This document shows positions 1-6,219 of a DNA stretch of 7,891 bases, piece by piece. Made by a program: the position numbers and the translations under genes. How positions within the stretch are numbered: position 1 is the stretch's first letter; each line of letters starts with the position of its first letter. The stretch comes from Pedobacter schmidteae (GTDB lineage Bacteria > Bacteroidota > Bacteroidia > Sphingobacteriales > Sphingobacteriaceae): positions 1 to 7,891 of the forward strand of contig CAMDQV010000086.1 of the NCBI GenBank assembly GCA_945906015.1, in the 5' to 3' direction. The notes under the pieces are model-generated. The model worked only from the letters and a program-made list of their open reading frames with translations, ran no database searches and was not told the DNA's origin.

Positions 1-218
1 CTGAGTTAGTTATTAATGGTGTTACCGGCTTTATGGATAATGTTGGTGATATTGATGCAATGGCCGCTCATGCAATTTATATTTTAAAAGATGACCAGCA
101 ATTGGAAGCATTTAAAGAGGGTGCTCTTAGTCGCGCAAAAGAATTTGAATTGAGCCTTATACTTCCAGTTTACGAACAGTACTACATGGATGTAATGGCT
201 AGTGCATCAAGGATTTAA
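1..218 (+). CDS. bshA: C-terminal end of glycosyltransferase, probably BshA (N-acetyl-alpha-D-glucosaminyl L-malate synthase)
   Basis: This is a partial gene whose start lies left of the window; 71 codons are read from position 3 to the TAA at 216-218. The visible segment begins ELVINGVTGF, the C-terminal side of the nucleotide-sugar binding motif (EVxxxGxTG) of GT-B family 4 glycosyltransferases. It continues with NVGDIDAMA, a helix with LKDDQQLEAFK, and ends in LPVYEQYYMDVM. The VGD followed by a terminal P/S-x-YE-x-YY-x-V helix resembles the C-terminus of BshA, which joins UDP-GlcNAc to L-malate in the cytoplasm as the first step of bacillithiol synthesis. The N-terminal half is not visible, so another family-4 glycosyltransferase cannot be excluded. 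A bacilliredoxin-type gene (ytxJ) 6 kb away makes bacillithiol use by this organism plausible. No other Met is needed for the frame; the Met at 33 is internal. Confidence 0.72.
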   Translation, partial: ELVINGVTGFMDNVGDIDAMAAHAIYILKDDQQLEAFKEGALSRAKEFELSLILPVYEQYYMDVMASASRI

Positions 219-258
219 TACGTTAAATTTAAAGGAATTCAAAACAACTATTTGAAAT

Positions 259-294
259 AAAAAAGACTTCTCGGATATCCAAGAAGCCTTTTTT
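259..294 (-). terminator. Rho-independent terminator, better formed for the minus-strand FKBP gene
   Basis: Positions 259-274 pair with 279-294 around a four-base loop inside GGATATCC, flanked by an A-tract on the left and seven T on the right. Two positions (266/287 and 272/281) are A-C type mismatches when read on the plus strand. On the minus strand the same positions become G-U wobbles, so the hairpin is continuous there. It lies 20 bases after the FKBP gene's stop, which suits a minus-strand terminator. It may also serve the convergent bshA, whose stop is 40 bases away. Confidence 0.8.
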
Positions 295-313
295 TATAGA
301 ATATTAATTCTGA

Positions 314-1264
314 TTACCTTAAAGCAGGTGCTGCAGGAGCTAGTACAGATCCGGCTTTTGCAGGAATGATATTTACTACATCTACTTCAAAAATAAGAGG
401 AGTAAATGGAGGAATTCCCTGATTGCCCTGCTCACCGTAAGCCAGGCTTGAAGGTAAGATCAAGGTTGCTTTAGCACCTTTAGGTAATAACATTAATCCT
501 TCTTCGAATCCAGCAATAGAGCCATTCATTCCAACAGGAAGTTTAAGTGGCTCATAAGGGCGCTGTGGATTGAATGTACCATTCTTTTTAGCTACTTCAG
601 CCAAACTGCTGTCGAATACTTTACCGCTCAAGAACATCCCAGTATAATTTACTAAAACAGTATCACCTGGATTTGCTTTTGGACCGCTACCTTGAGTGAT
701 AACCACATAATTCAAACCTGAAGCGGTAACTGTTGGTTTTAAACTTTTTGCAGAAACATAAGCCTTTACCTTATTAGCTTCGCCAGTTTTTGCTTGATCC
801 ATTTCAGTTTTCAGGAATGCATCAATCTTTCCACGGAAAAGACTGTCGGTTAATTTACCTTTAGGTATTACTTTGTCAATTTTGATTGTGTAAACCAGGT
901 ATTTCTTGGTGGTATCTGATGGTTGAGGACGACCCATTTTTTGAACCATTGAGTCGATATTGATTTTGAATGTTGCACTATCACCTTCACTTAACAGACC
1001 AAGAGCAGCAAAAAGATCTCCTTTGAATACAGATTTTTCTTTTACCAATAATGACGGACGGTCATAATCGTATGAACTGTACAATACTGAATCTCCTTCA
1101 GTTTTCTCAATAGCTTTGAACGCTACAAAATCACCTTCTTTAATTGTTTCGCCTGATTTGTCGGTGTGGATTTTGTACAACATATCTCCCTCACCTTTTT
1201 CAAAATTTTTGCAACCGGCTAATCCCGTAACTGCAAGCCCTAATACGATTACTAATTTTTTCAT
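314..1264 (-). CDS. FKBP-type peptidyl-prolyl cis-trans isomerase, lipoprotein with two FKBP-like domains
   Basis: The product is 316 residues. Residues 1-18 form a lipoprotein signal peptide (MKK, hydrophobic core, lipobox LAGC with Cys18), so the protein should be anchored in the envelope. Residues 31-135 look like a degenerate FKBP fold (GDFVAFKAI, a LGLLSEGD segment, YTIKIDKV). After a charged linker (about 135-180) a complete FKBP domain spans about 183-300, with the expected pocket residues VNYTG (Tyr207), FDSS (Phe217, Asp218), SIAGFEEGL (Ile250, Phe253), AYG (Tyr276) and FEVDV (Phe292). A short Ala/Pro-rich tail follows. It probably assists folding of exported proteins by proline isomerisation. 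It lies 130 bases downstream of the DHH phosphoesterase gene on the same strand with no visible promoter of its own, so co-transcription is possible. In Flavobacterium the FKBP lipoprotein GldI belongs to gliding motility; equivalence here is only a suggestion. Confidence 0.93.
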   Translation of the reverse strand: MKKLVIVLGLAVTGLAGCKNFEKGEGDMLYKIHTDKSGETIKEGDFVAFKAIEKTEGDSVLYSSYDYDRPSLLVKEKSVFKGDLFAALGLLSEGDSATFKINIDSMVQKMGRPQPSDTTKKYLVYTIKIDKVIPKGKLTDSLFRGKIDAFLKTEMDQAKTGEANKVKAYVSAKSLKPTVTASGLNYVVITQGSGPKANPGDTVLVNYTGMFLSGKVFDSSLAEVAKKNGTFNPQRPYEPLKLPVGMNGSIAGFEEGLMLLPKGAKATLILPSSLAYGEQGNQGIPPFTPLIFEVDVVNIIPAKAGSVLAPAAPALR

Positions 1265-1394
1265 CTTGAAATATACATTTGTTTTTTAATGATTCTACCC
1301 TGAGATTGTAATTTTTACTCCTGGTAGCTTCTTTTTGGGTTTATTCGTTTATTAATTATTTGTTTTTATGTTGATTGCTATTCTATTTAAGGTA

Positions 1395-2405
1395 CTATAT
1401 TAATAAAAGTGATTTATATTCTGGTAAAATTACATTAAACTTTTTCCGTACCAAATCTATTTTATCTTGTGAAAATCCACCAGATGCATTTTTATGCCCT
1501 CCGCCACTGAAATATTTTTTACAAATTTCATTCGCCGGAAAATCTCCTACCGAACGTAAGGATAATTTTACAACATCCGGGCGTTCAATGATCAATACTG
1601 CCAGTCGAATTCCACTAATTGAAAGTGCATAATTGACAATGCCTTCGGTATCGCCCGTTGAGATATTAAATTGATCCAGCTCCTGAGCAGTGATCACAAT
1701 TATTGCAGTATTATATTCTGGTAAGACCTCCAGTTTATTCAAAAGGCAATTTCCCAGAAAACGAAGTCTGTTTAATGAGAAATCATCGTATACTAATTGA
1801 TGGATCAGTGTATTATCAGCTCCGCATTCAATCAGGTTAGCCACAATATGATGTACATTGGCGGTAGTTGAGCGGAAACGGAACGATCCAGTATCTGTCA
1901 TGATTCCGGTATACAAACAACTGGCAACATCTTTAGTTAAGAGATGTTTGTCGCCCATAATATTCACAATGAATTCATAGACTAATTGTGCGGTTGCACA
2001 GGCACTGATGGTCCAAAGGCGATAATCTTCAAAGCCCTCAGGTTCCAGATGATGGTCGATCAAAACTTTTTTTGCCTTGGATTCACGAACATAAATTCCA
2101 AATTCATTGATCCGTACGAGTGTATTGAAATCAAGACAGAAAATTAGGTCTGCATCGGCTACATATTGTTTTGATTCTTCCTGCTTCTCAGTGAAAATGA
2201 TCACTTCAGCATTGTTTGGCATCCACTGTAAAAAACTTGGATAATCGGTAGGGGTAATCACTTGTACCTGATGGCCTTTTTGGATCAGATAAGTATATAA
2301 ACCCAATGAAGATCCCATTGCATCACCATCCGGTTTGGGATGTGTGGTGATTACAATGCGCTTAGGTTCAATTAAAAACTCTTTTAAATGGTTTATTTCA
2401 AACAT
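1395..2405 (-). CDS. DHH/DHHA1 family phosphoesterase (NrnA-type oligoribonuclease / pAp phosphatase)
   Basis: The product is 336 residues, the usual length for NrnA-like proteins. The DHH domain shows motif I HPKPDGDAMGS (His22, Asp26, Asp28), motif II CLDFN (Asp92), the signature LIDHHL (Asp118-His119-His120) and motif IV GIMTDTGSF (Asp171), which together bind two Mn ions. The C-terminal DHHA1 domain carries SLRS near 282 and the glycine-rich GGGHKNASGG (301-310). Known relatives degrade nanoRNA or cyclic-dinucleotide-derived pNpN and may remove the 3' phosphate of pAp; which of these applies here cannot be read from sequence. The reading frame stays open upstream to 2654, but that part runs antisense through ndk and its promoter. 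The Met at 2405 directly precedes the conserved first helix and sits 12 or so bases after the predicted transcription start, so it is chosen. The gene is divergent from ndk. Confidence 0.92.
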   Translation of the reverse strand: MFEINHLKEFLIEPKRIVITTHPKPDGDAMGSSLGLYTYLIQKGHQVQVITPTDYPSFLQWMPNNAEVIIFTEKQEESKQYVADADLIFCLDFNTLVRINEFGIYVRESKAKKVLIDHHLEPEGFEDYRLWTISACATAQLVYEFIVNIMGDKHLLTKDVASCLYTGIMTDTGSFRFRSTTANVHHIVANLIECGADNTLIHQLVYDDFSLNRLRFLGNCLLNKLEVLPEYNTAIIVITAQELDQFNISTGDTEGIVNYALSISGIRLAVLIIERPDVVKLSLRSVGDFPANEICKKYFSGGGHKNASGGFSQDKIDLVRKKFNVILPEYKSLLLI

Positions 2406-2423
2406 GTATAGTAAAAAGGAATG

Positions 2424-2431
2424 CAAATCTA
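2424..2431 (-). promoter_or_regulatory. Bacteroidota -7 promoter element for the DHH phosphoesterase gene
   Basis: On the minus strand this reads TAGATTTG, matching TAnnTTTG. Transcription would begin near 2417, giving a leader of about 12 bases before the ATG at 2405. No TTG is seen at the usual 17-23 base distance upstream, so the -33 part is weak. Confidence 0.5.
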
Positions 2432-2494
2432 TTAAAAATACTGATTTACTCAGGCTGATTTTTAAAAATCCTTTAAGCTTTGATTTATTAGCTG

Positions 2495-2502
2495 TATTTT
2501 TG
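2495..2502 (+). promoter_or_regulatory. Bacteroidota -7 promoter element for ndk
   Basis: The sequence TATTTTTG matches TAnnTTTG. Transcription would start near 2509, about 15 bases before the ndk ATG. The nearest upstream TTTG (2479-2482) is only 12 bases away, shorter than the usual spacing, so only the -7 element is supported. Confidence 0.6.
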
Positions 2503-2523
2503 CACCAATTTTCAAATAATAAG

Positions 2524-2943
2524 ATGGCAACAAACAGAACTTTTACAATGATTAAGCCCGATGCTGTAGCCAATGGCCACACCGGAGCTATTTTAGATGA
2601 TATTATTAAGGGCGGATTTAAAGTTATAGCCCTAAAATACACTCGTTTGAACAAGGATATTGCAGGACAGTTTTATGCTGTTCATAGTGAGCGCCCTTTT
2701 TACAATCATCTTGTCGACTTCATGTCTTCAGGCCCGATTGTAGCTGCTATTCTTGAAAAAGACAATGCAGTTGAAGATTTTCGTAAACTGATTGGAGCTA
2801 CTGATCCTACAAAAGCAGAAGCTGGAACCATTCGTAATAAATATGCAAAATCAATTGATGCGAATGCAATACACGGATCTGATTCGGATGAAAATGCGCA
2901 TATAGAAGGAAGCTTTTTCTTTACCGCATTTGAGCGTTTCTAA
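2524..2943 (+). CDS. ndk: Nucleoside diphosphate kinase
   Basis: The product is 139 residues, the normal single-domain length. It transfers the gamma phosphate of ATP to nucleoside diphosphates through a phosphohistidine and so balances the NTP/dNTP pools in the cytoplasm. Visible features are the N-terminal FTMIKPDAV (Lys11), the FYAVHSERPFY segment (Tyr51, Phe59), SGP before the helix, FRKLIGATDP (Arg87, Thr93), GTIRNKYA (Arg104) and the active-site signature NAIHGSDSDENA with catalytic His117. The ATG at 2524 is chosen because it begins the conserved first strand and lies just after the promoter element. The open frame upstream of it to 2335 runs antisense through the divergent DHH gene and does not resemble the family. 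A small membrane protein gene follows after 69 bases. Confidence 0.98.
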   Translation: MATNRTFTMIKPDAVANGHTGAILDDIIKGGFKVIALKYTRLNKDIAGQFYAVHSERPFYNHLVDFMSSGPIVAAILEKDNAVEDFRKLIGATDPTKAEAGTIRNKYAKSIDANAIHGSDSDENAHIEGSFFFTAFERF

Positions 2944-3012
2944 TAGAACCTTACAATCGCCCTAAAATGAGCTGTTTTACGCTTATTCAGGACGATCTTA
3001 TTCAAAAATTGA

Positions 3013-3204
3013 ATGAAGATATTACAAACCCGTTACCTGATATTTTTTCTGGTGATGCTCATCGTTCCTGGTGCGGTTTCCTATTTTGGAGGCTGGGATC
3101 GTACTATTGATTATTTATTTGTACTGAAGGCATTTTCCATTGCCTTTTTCATTACAGTTCTATACTATCTTCTGGTTAAAAATTATAGCCAAAGGGTGAA
3201 ATAG
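3013..3204 (+). CDS. Small two-helix membrane protein of unknown function
   Basis: The frame encodes 63 residues that I do not recognise as a named family. Two hydrophobic segments, about residues 8-25 (YLIFFLVMLIVPGAVSYF) and 34-56 (LFVLKAFSIAFFITVLYYLL), flank a short loop with GGWDRTIDY. The ends are basic (MKILQTR and KNYSQRVK), as expected of a small integral inner-membrane protein with both ends in the cytoplasm. It follows ndk by 69 bases on the same strand, and no TAnnTTTG element is seen in the gap, so it may be read through from ndk. Its stop is one base from the stop of the convergent DUF721 gene. The coherent hydrophobic pattern makes it more credible than the overlapping 47-codon frame at 2967-3110. 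Confidence 0.72.
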   Translation: MKILQTRYLIFFLVMLIVPGAVSYFGGWDRTIDYLFVLKAFSIAFFITVLYYLLVKNYSQRVK

Positions 3205-3205
3205 T

Positions 3206-3496
3206 TTACAGGAATAGTATCTCATCGATAATACTGGTTCCTGCACGTTCATTCATTTTTTCAATGATGTTTGAGCGCATCATCATCAATTCATTTTTAA
3301 TTACCGCAGACTCCATTCTGATGAATAATTTACGGTCGCGGATAAAAATATCTTTGGTCCGGTTAGCAACAGCTTTACCCATCATTTCTGGCCAGGCTAG
3401 AATCAATGAGGTTTCATCGAACTTACGCCTCAGCTTATAAACCTGTAGCATCTGCTCTATTGCATCCTTTAATGATCTGTCGTTTGTGCGCCCCAT
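3206..3496 (-). CDS. DUF721 / DciA-like protein
   Basis: The product is about 96 residues from the Met at 3496, or 100 from the in-frame Met at 3508. The body has the DUF721 pattern: a first helix SLKDAIEQMLQVYKLRRKF, then LILAWPEMMGKAVANRT, the strand pair DIFIRDRKLFIRMESAVIKNEL, and a final helix IIEKMNERAG. The W-x-E/D-x-x-G-x-x-V/I-A segment and the R-K-L-x-I/V-x-x-x-S strand are the family hallmarks. In other bacteria the related DciA loads or assists the replicative helicase DnaB; that role is known for the family and only inferred here. It follows recF on the same strand, with 21-33 bases between them depending on start, so the two are likely one transcript. The start at 3496 (MGRTND) is preferred because relatives as I know them begin about there, but this is not firm. 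Confidence 0.85.
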   Translation of the reverse strand: MGRTNDRSLKDAIEQMLQVYKLRRKFDETSLILAWPEMMGKAVANRTKDIFIRDRKLFIRMESAVIKNELMMMRSNIIEKMNERAGTSIIDEILFL

Positions 3497-3529
3497 GATC
3501 TTTATCACTTATTTTGGTTTTCAAAGATA

Positions 3530-4630
3530 TTAAACAATAATATTACCCTTTTCAATATCAAAAATACTAACTGGAACATCCAGTTCACTAAAAATGGCCT
3601 CAATTCTTTTTCTGCTGGTGTCTGTGATAAAAATTTGTCCGAAGTCTTTATCAGATACCATTTTCATCAACTTGTTTCTTCGGGCATCATCCAGCTTGTC
3701 AAAGATATCATCCAGCAGCAGCAAAGGTTCGAAGCCTTTCTTCCTGAATAGAAATGTATATTGTGCAAGTTTTAGTGCTATTAAGAAAGATTTTTGCTGT
3801 CCCTGCGATCCAAATTTTTTCAATACCATCCCATGTATGGTGAAATTCAATTCATCTTTATGAATTCCAATTGAAGTACGCTCCAGAATACGATCGCGCT
3901 CCAGGTTCTTTTTTAGGATTTCAGAAAAGTTATTCAAAAGTAAAGGTGAATCATATACCAACTCCACTTGCTCAGCATCCTCACTCAGGTATTGATAGTG
4001 TTTGTTAAAAATGTCTGTAAATTCAATCATAAAGGCCTTTCGCTTTTCGAAGATCTTATTTCCAGAAAGAATGAGCTGATCATCATAGATTTCCATTAAT
4101 GCCAGATCATATTTCCCTGAAATACCGATCTGCCTTAATAGGGCATTTCTGTTCATCAGGCTTTTATTATAGCTGATCAATTCATCTAGATATTGGCTAT
4201 CTGTTTGGGAGATGACATTATCAATAAATTTTCTTCTTTCTTCGCTCCCCTCTATGATCAGACTGATATCATTTGGAGAAATCATGACCAATGGAAAAAT
4301 ACCGATATGATCGGCCAGGCGTAGATACTCCTTTTTATTACGCTTAAATTTCTTCTTTTGAGTACGCTTTAATCCGCAAAAGATCACTTCATCATTCTGG
4401 TCTTTTTTAAATGTTCCCTGAATCATAAAAAGATCTTCTCCCTGACGAATCTGCTGACTGTCAATGGGATTGAAATAACTTTTGCAAAGAGAGAGGTAAT
4501 GGATAGCATCAAGGATATTGGTTTTCCCTGCACCATTGTTCCCTGTAAAGGCATTGACCGTATCTGAAAATACTAATTCAGCCTCAGAATAATTTTTGAA
4601 ATTTATTACAGATAATTTTTGGAGCCACAT
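3530..4630 (-). CDS. recF: DNA replication and repair protein RecF
   Basis: The product is 366 residues from the Met at 4630, or 368 from the Met at 4636; the numbering below uses the longer form. RecF is an SMC-like ATPase that binds gapped DNA and, with RecO and RecR, helps load RecA. The N-terminus has LQKLSVINFKNY, typical of the family, followed by Walker A GNNGAGKT (32-39). The middle contains the conserved ISPNDISLIIEGSEERRKFID (119-139). The C-terminal part has the ABC signature FGSQGQQKS (275-283), Walker B LLLLDD (305-310) and the D-loop FDKLD. All parts of the ATPase are intact and the length is normal. Met 4630 (MWLQ) is favoured because family members usually begin there; both starts follow the predicted promoter. 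The DUF721/DciA-like gene lies directly downstream, an arrangement also known near the origin in actinobacteria. Confidence 0.97.
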   Translation of the reverse strand: MWLQKLSVINFKNYSEAELVFSDTVNAFTGNNGAGKTNILDAIHYLSLCKSYFNPIDSQQIRQGEDLFMIQGTFKKDQNDEVIFCGLKRTQKKKFKRNKKEYLRLADHIGIFPLVMISPNDISLIIEGSEERRKFIDNVISQTDSQYLDELISYNKSLMNRNALLRQIGISGKYDLALMEIYDDQLILSGNKIFEKRKAFMIEFTDIFNKHYQYLSEDAEQVELVYDSPLLLNNFSEILKKNLERDRILERTSIGIHKDELNFTIHGMVLKKFGSQGQQKSFLIALKLAQYTFLFRKKGFEPLLLLDDIFDKLDDARRNKLMKMVSDKDFGQIFITDTSRKRIEAIFSELDVPVSIFDIEKGNIIV

Positions 4631-4658
4631 ATTCATGCCTAAACTGAACGCTAATCAG

Positions 4659-4666
4659 CAAATTTA
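4659..4666 (-). promoter_or_regulatory. Bacteroidota -7 promoter element for recF
   Basis: On the minus strand this reads TAAATTTG, matching TAnnTTTG. Transcription would start near 4652, 16-22 bases before the two candidate recF start codons. No TTG at the usual distance upstream is visible, so the -33 part is missing or degenerate. Confidence 0.5.
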
Positions 4667-4858
4667 CTCTTTTCGTTTCTTTAAGTTCGTAAAACCGAAT
4701 GTTTTTTAGTTAAACGGCTAGAAATGTTTTTTGAACAATACCCCTTCCCTCTTAAACGTATTTAACAAAAATGAATGCATTTTAAAAGATCTCAAAATTA
4801 TCCCAGCCATATTTAGCTGTATCTTTATTAAAAAAAATCAATCTCTCTGATTTAAAAG

Positions 4859-4888
4859 TTGATACTTAGTCTGAAAAATGTATTTTTG
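4859..4888 (+). promoter_or_regulatory. Bacteroidota promoter (TTG-N19-TATTTTTG) for the TPR gene
   Basis: TTG at 4859-4861 is followed after 19 bases by TATTTTTG at 4881-4888, an excellent match to the Bacteroidota sigma-factor consensus. Transcription would begin near 4895. That puts the in-frame GTG at 4902 only about 7 bases into the message, which favours the ATG at 4932 as the start of the gene. It may also drive ribH by read-through. Confidence 0.72.
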
Positions 4889-4931
4889 CGGGATTGTTTA
4901 AGTGAGAAGGTTTACAATTTTTAAAATACCA

Positions 4932-5612
4932 ATGTCAAAAGATCAAAAAGATATCGTAACAGAAACAGGCAATGAGCTTGGAAACACAGGCAAATTTGTA
5001 CAGGAAAATGCAAAGAGCTTAGCCGTAATTGGTGGTGCCATCATAGCTTTAGTGCTTTTATACGTTGGTTACCAGAATTTCTATCTTGCTCCACGTGCAG
5101 AGAAAGCGGCTAATGAAATGTTTAAAGCAGAAGAATATTTAGCTACCGACTCGCTTAAAGACAGAGCGATATCAGGCGATGGCTCCTATCCCGGATTTGA
5201 AAAGATTGCAGAGGAGTACTCAAATACTAAATCTGCCAATCTTGCCAATGCATATTTAGGTGGCTTATACTTACAGAAAGGTGAGTTTCAAAAAGCAACT
5301 GACGCATTGGGTAAATACAGTAGTACTGGAAGTCCAATCATTGATCCATTAGTTCTTGGAATGCTAGGTGATGCCTACAGTGAACTTAAAGAGTATTCAA
5401 AAGCAATAACTTTTTACAAAAAAGCTGCCGATAAGAGTAAAAACTCTTTTACGAGCCCGCTATTCCTTAAAAAACTAGGTTTAGTTTATGAGGAGCAGAA
5501 AGATTTTAAATCTGCTGCTGATGCTTACAATAAGATCAGAACTGATTTTCCTGAAAGTGCTGAAGCAGCCTCTGTTGATACCTATATTGCACGTGCAGAA
5601 GCACAACAATAA
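4932..5612 (+). CDS. Membrane-anchored tetratricopeptide repeat protein (YfgM-like layout)
   Basis: The product is 226 residues. A polar, charged N-terminus (1-28) precedes one hydrophobic segment at about 29-47 (SLAVIGGAIIALVLLYVGY); with no cleavage site visible, this looks like a signal anchor leaving the C-terminal part outside the cytoplasm. The rest is helical with TPR-like repeats near 103-131 (ANAYLGGLYLQKGEFQKATDAL), 139-170 (LGDAYSELKEYSKAITFYKKA) and 178-208 (KLGLVYEEQKDFKSAADAYNK). A single N-terminal helix followed by TPRs is the layout of E. coli YfgM, an ancillary factor of the Sec translocon; that link is by architecture only and the function here is unknown. The ATG at 4932 is chosen over the GTG at 4902, which would add ten residues and lies almost at the predicted transcription start. 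ribH follows 62 bases downstream beyond a strong hairpin. Confidence 0.88.
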   Translation: MSKDQKDIVTETGNELGNTGKFVQENAKSLAVIGGAIIALVLLYVGYQNFYLAPRAEKAANEMFKAEEYLATDSLKDRAISGDGSYPGFEKIAEEYSNTKSANLANAYLGGLYLQKGEFQKATDALGKYSSTGSPIIDPLVLGMLGDAYSELKEYSKAITFYKKAADKSKNSFTSPLFLKKLGLVYEEQKDFKSAADAYNKIRTDFPESAEAASVDTYIARAEAQQ

Positions 5613-5624
5613 AAATATTTCCTC

Positions 5625-5661
5625 AAATGGCTGTTACCGGAATATCCGGTAACAGCCATTT
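5625..5661 (+). terminator. Perfect 17-bp hairpin between the TPR gene and ribH; terminator or processing/attenuation element
   Basis: Positions 5625-5641 pair without mismatch with 5645-5661 around a three-base loop; the core is GGCTGTTACCGG. It starts 12 bases after the TPR stop codon and ends 13 bases before the ribH ATG. The downstream tract is only loosely T-rich (ATTTAGTATTTTA), so it is not a classical intrinsic terminator. Because no promoter is visible between the hairpin and ribH, partial termination or a stability/processing role is also possible. Confidence 0.6.
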
Positions 5662-5674
5662 AGTATTTTAAGCC

Positions 5675-6169
5675 ATGGCTACAATCCTAAAGAATTTATC
5701 AGATTTCTCTTCTATTGATGTTCCTTCTGCAGAGTCGTACAAATTTGGGATTATTGTTTCTCAATGGAATGCTGCGGTAACAGGAGCATTATATGAAGGT
5801 GCTCATACAGCACTCTTGAAGCATGGTGCTCTAGAAGAAAATATTATAACCATCAAGGTACCCGGAAGTTTCGAGCTAACTTCGGGTGCAGATATTTTAC
5901 TTGGCTCTAAAAACCTGGATGCTGTCATTTGTCTTGGATGTGTGATCCAAGGAGAAACCCCTCATTTTAGCTTTATTTGCAATGCTGTTGCCAATGGAGT
6001 AACAAAAGTTTCGATCAAACACAATAAACCGGTCATATTTGGCGTATTAACAACTGATAATTTGCAGCAGGCTCTTGACAGAGCAGGAGGCAATCATGGT
6101 AATAAGGGTGTAGAAGCTGCGATCACTGCAATAATGATGGCAGGAATTAAGCCTTCTCTAGATCTGTAA
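5675..6169 (+). CDS. ribH: 6,7-dimethyl-8-ribityllumazine synthase
   Basis: The product is 164 residues, the usual length. It condenses 5-amino-6-ribitylamino-uracil with 3,4-dihydroxy-2-butanone 4-phosphate, the penultimate step of riboflavin synthesis, and family members assemble as pentamers or 60-subunit shells. The sequence shows the substrate-binding aromatic in IIVSQWN (Trp31-Asn32), the PGSFEL loop (63-68, Glu67), GCVIQGETPHFSFIC with the catalytic His97, and GVLTTDNLQQALDRAGGNHGNKG with Arg136 and the phosphate-binding C-terminal helix. Position 92 is Gln where many relatives have Arg or Lys; I believe this is common in Bacteroidota. No other riboflavin gene and no FMN riboswitch accompany it. 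The start codon sits in a 10-bp palindrome (5671-5680), and the region before it holds a 17-bp hairpin. Transcription probably comes from the TPR promoter. Confidence 0.97.
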   Translation: MATILKNLSDFSSIDVPSAESYKFGIIVSQWNAAVTGALYEGAHTALLKHGALEENIITIKVPGSFELTSGADILLGSKNLDAVICLGCVIQGETPHFSFICNAVANGVTKVSIKHNKPVIFGVLTTDNLQQALDRAGGNHGNKGVEAAITAIMMAGIKPSLDL

Positions 6170-6171
6170 AA

Positions 6172-6179
6172 TAATTTTG
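6172..6179 (+). promoter_or_regulatory. Possible -7 promoter element for the 37-residue lipoprotein gene
   Basis: TAATTTTG matches TAnnTTTG and begins two bases after the ribH stop codon. Transcription would start near 6186, giving a leader of about 34 bases before the ATG at 6220. No TTG lies 17-23 bases upstream, so the call rests on the -7 element alone. Confidence 0.4.
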
Positions 6180-6219
6180 ATTAGTGGACTTAATTCAATA
6201 ATTTTAAAAAAAAGCAAGA

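Noticed and set aside
1375..1632. Plus-strand 85-codon frame
   Set aside because: It is antisense to the conserved DHHA1 end of the phosphoesterase gene and shows no recognisable motif.
2335..2523. Upstream extension of the ndk frame
   Set aside because: It is antisense to the DHH gene; Ndk proteins begin at the Met at 2524 and the promoter lies within the extension.
2406..2654. Eighty-three-codon upstream extension of the DHH phosphoesterase frame
   Set aside because: It runs antisense through the ndk start and its promoter, lies upstream of the gene's own -7 element, and the family begins at the Met at 2405.
2967..3110. Plus-strand 47-codon frame starting MSCFTLIQDD
   Set aside because: It overlaps the 63-residue membrane protein in another frame and has no coherent signal or domain; the hydrophobic pattern of the other frame is more gene-like.
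3594..3863. Plus-strand 89-codon frame
   Set aside because: It is antisense to the Walker B and signature region of recF; low-complexity Ser/Leu composition is a shadow of that gene.
4637..4858. Small inverted repeats in the recF-TPR spacer, such as AAAATG-AATG-CATTTT at 4768-4783
   Set aside because: Six-base AT-rich arms are expected by chance here, and no gene or RNA structure could be supported.
4902..4931. GTG start adding ten residues to the TPR protein
   Set aside because: It is about 7 bases from the predicted transcription start, and the ATG at 4932 gives a normal leader.
5613..5674. FMN riboswitch upstream of ribH
   Set aside because: The 62-base spacer is too short for the RFN aptamer and none of its conserved loops is seen; only a simple hairpin is present.
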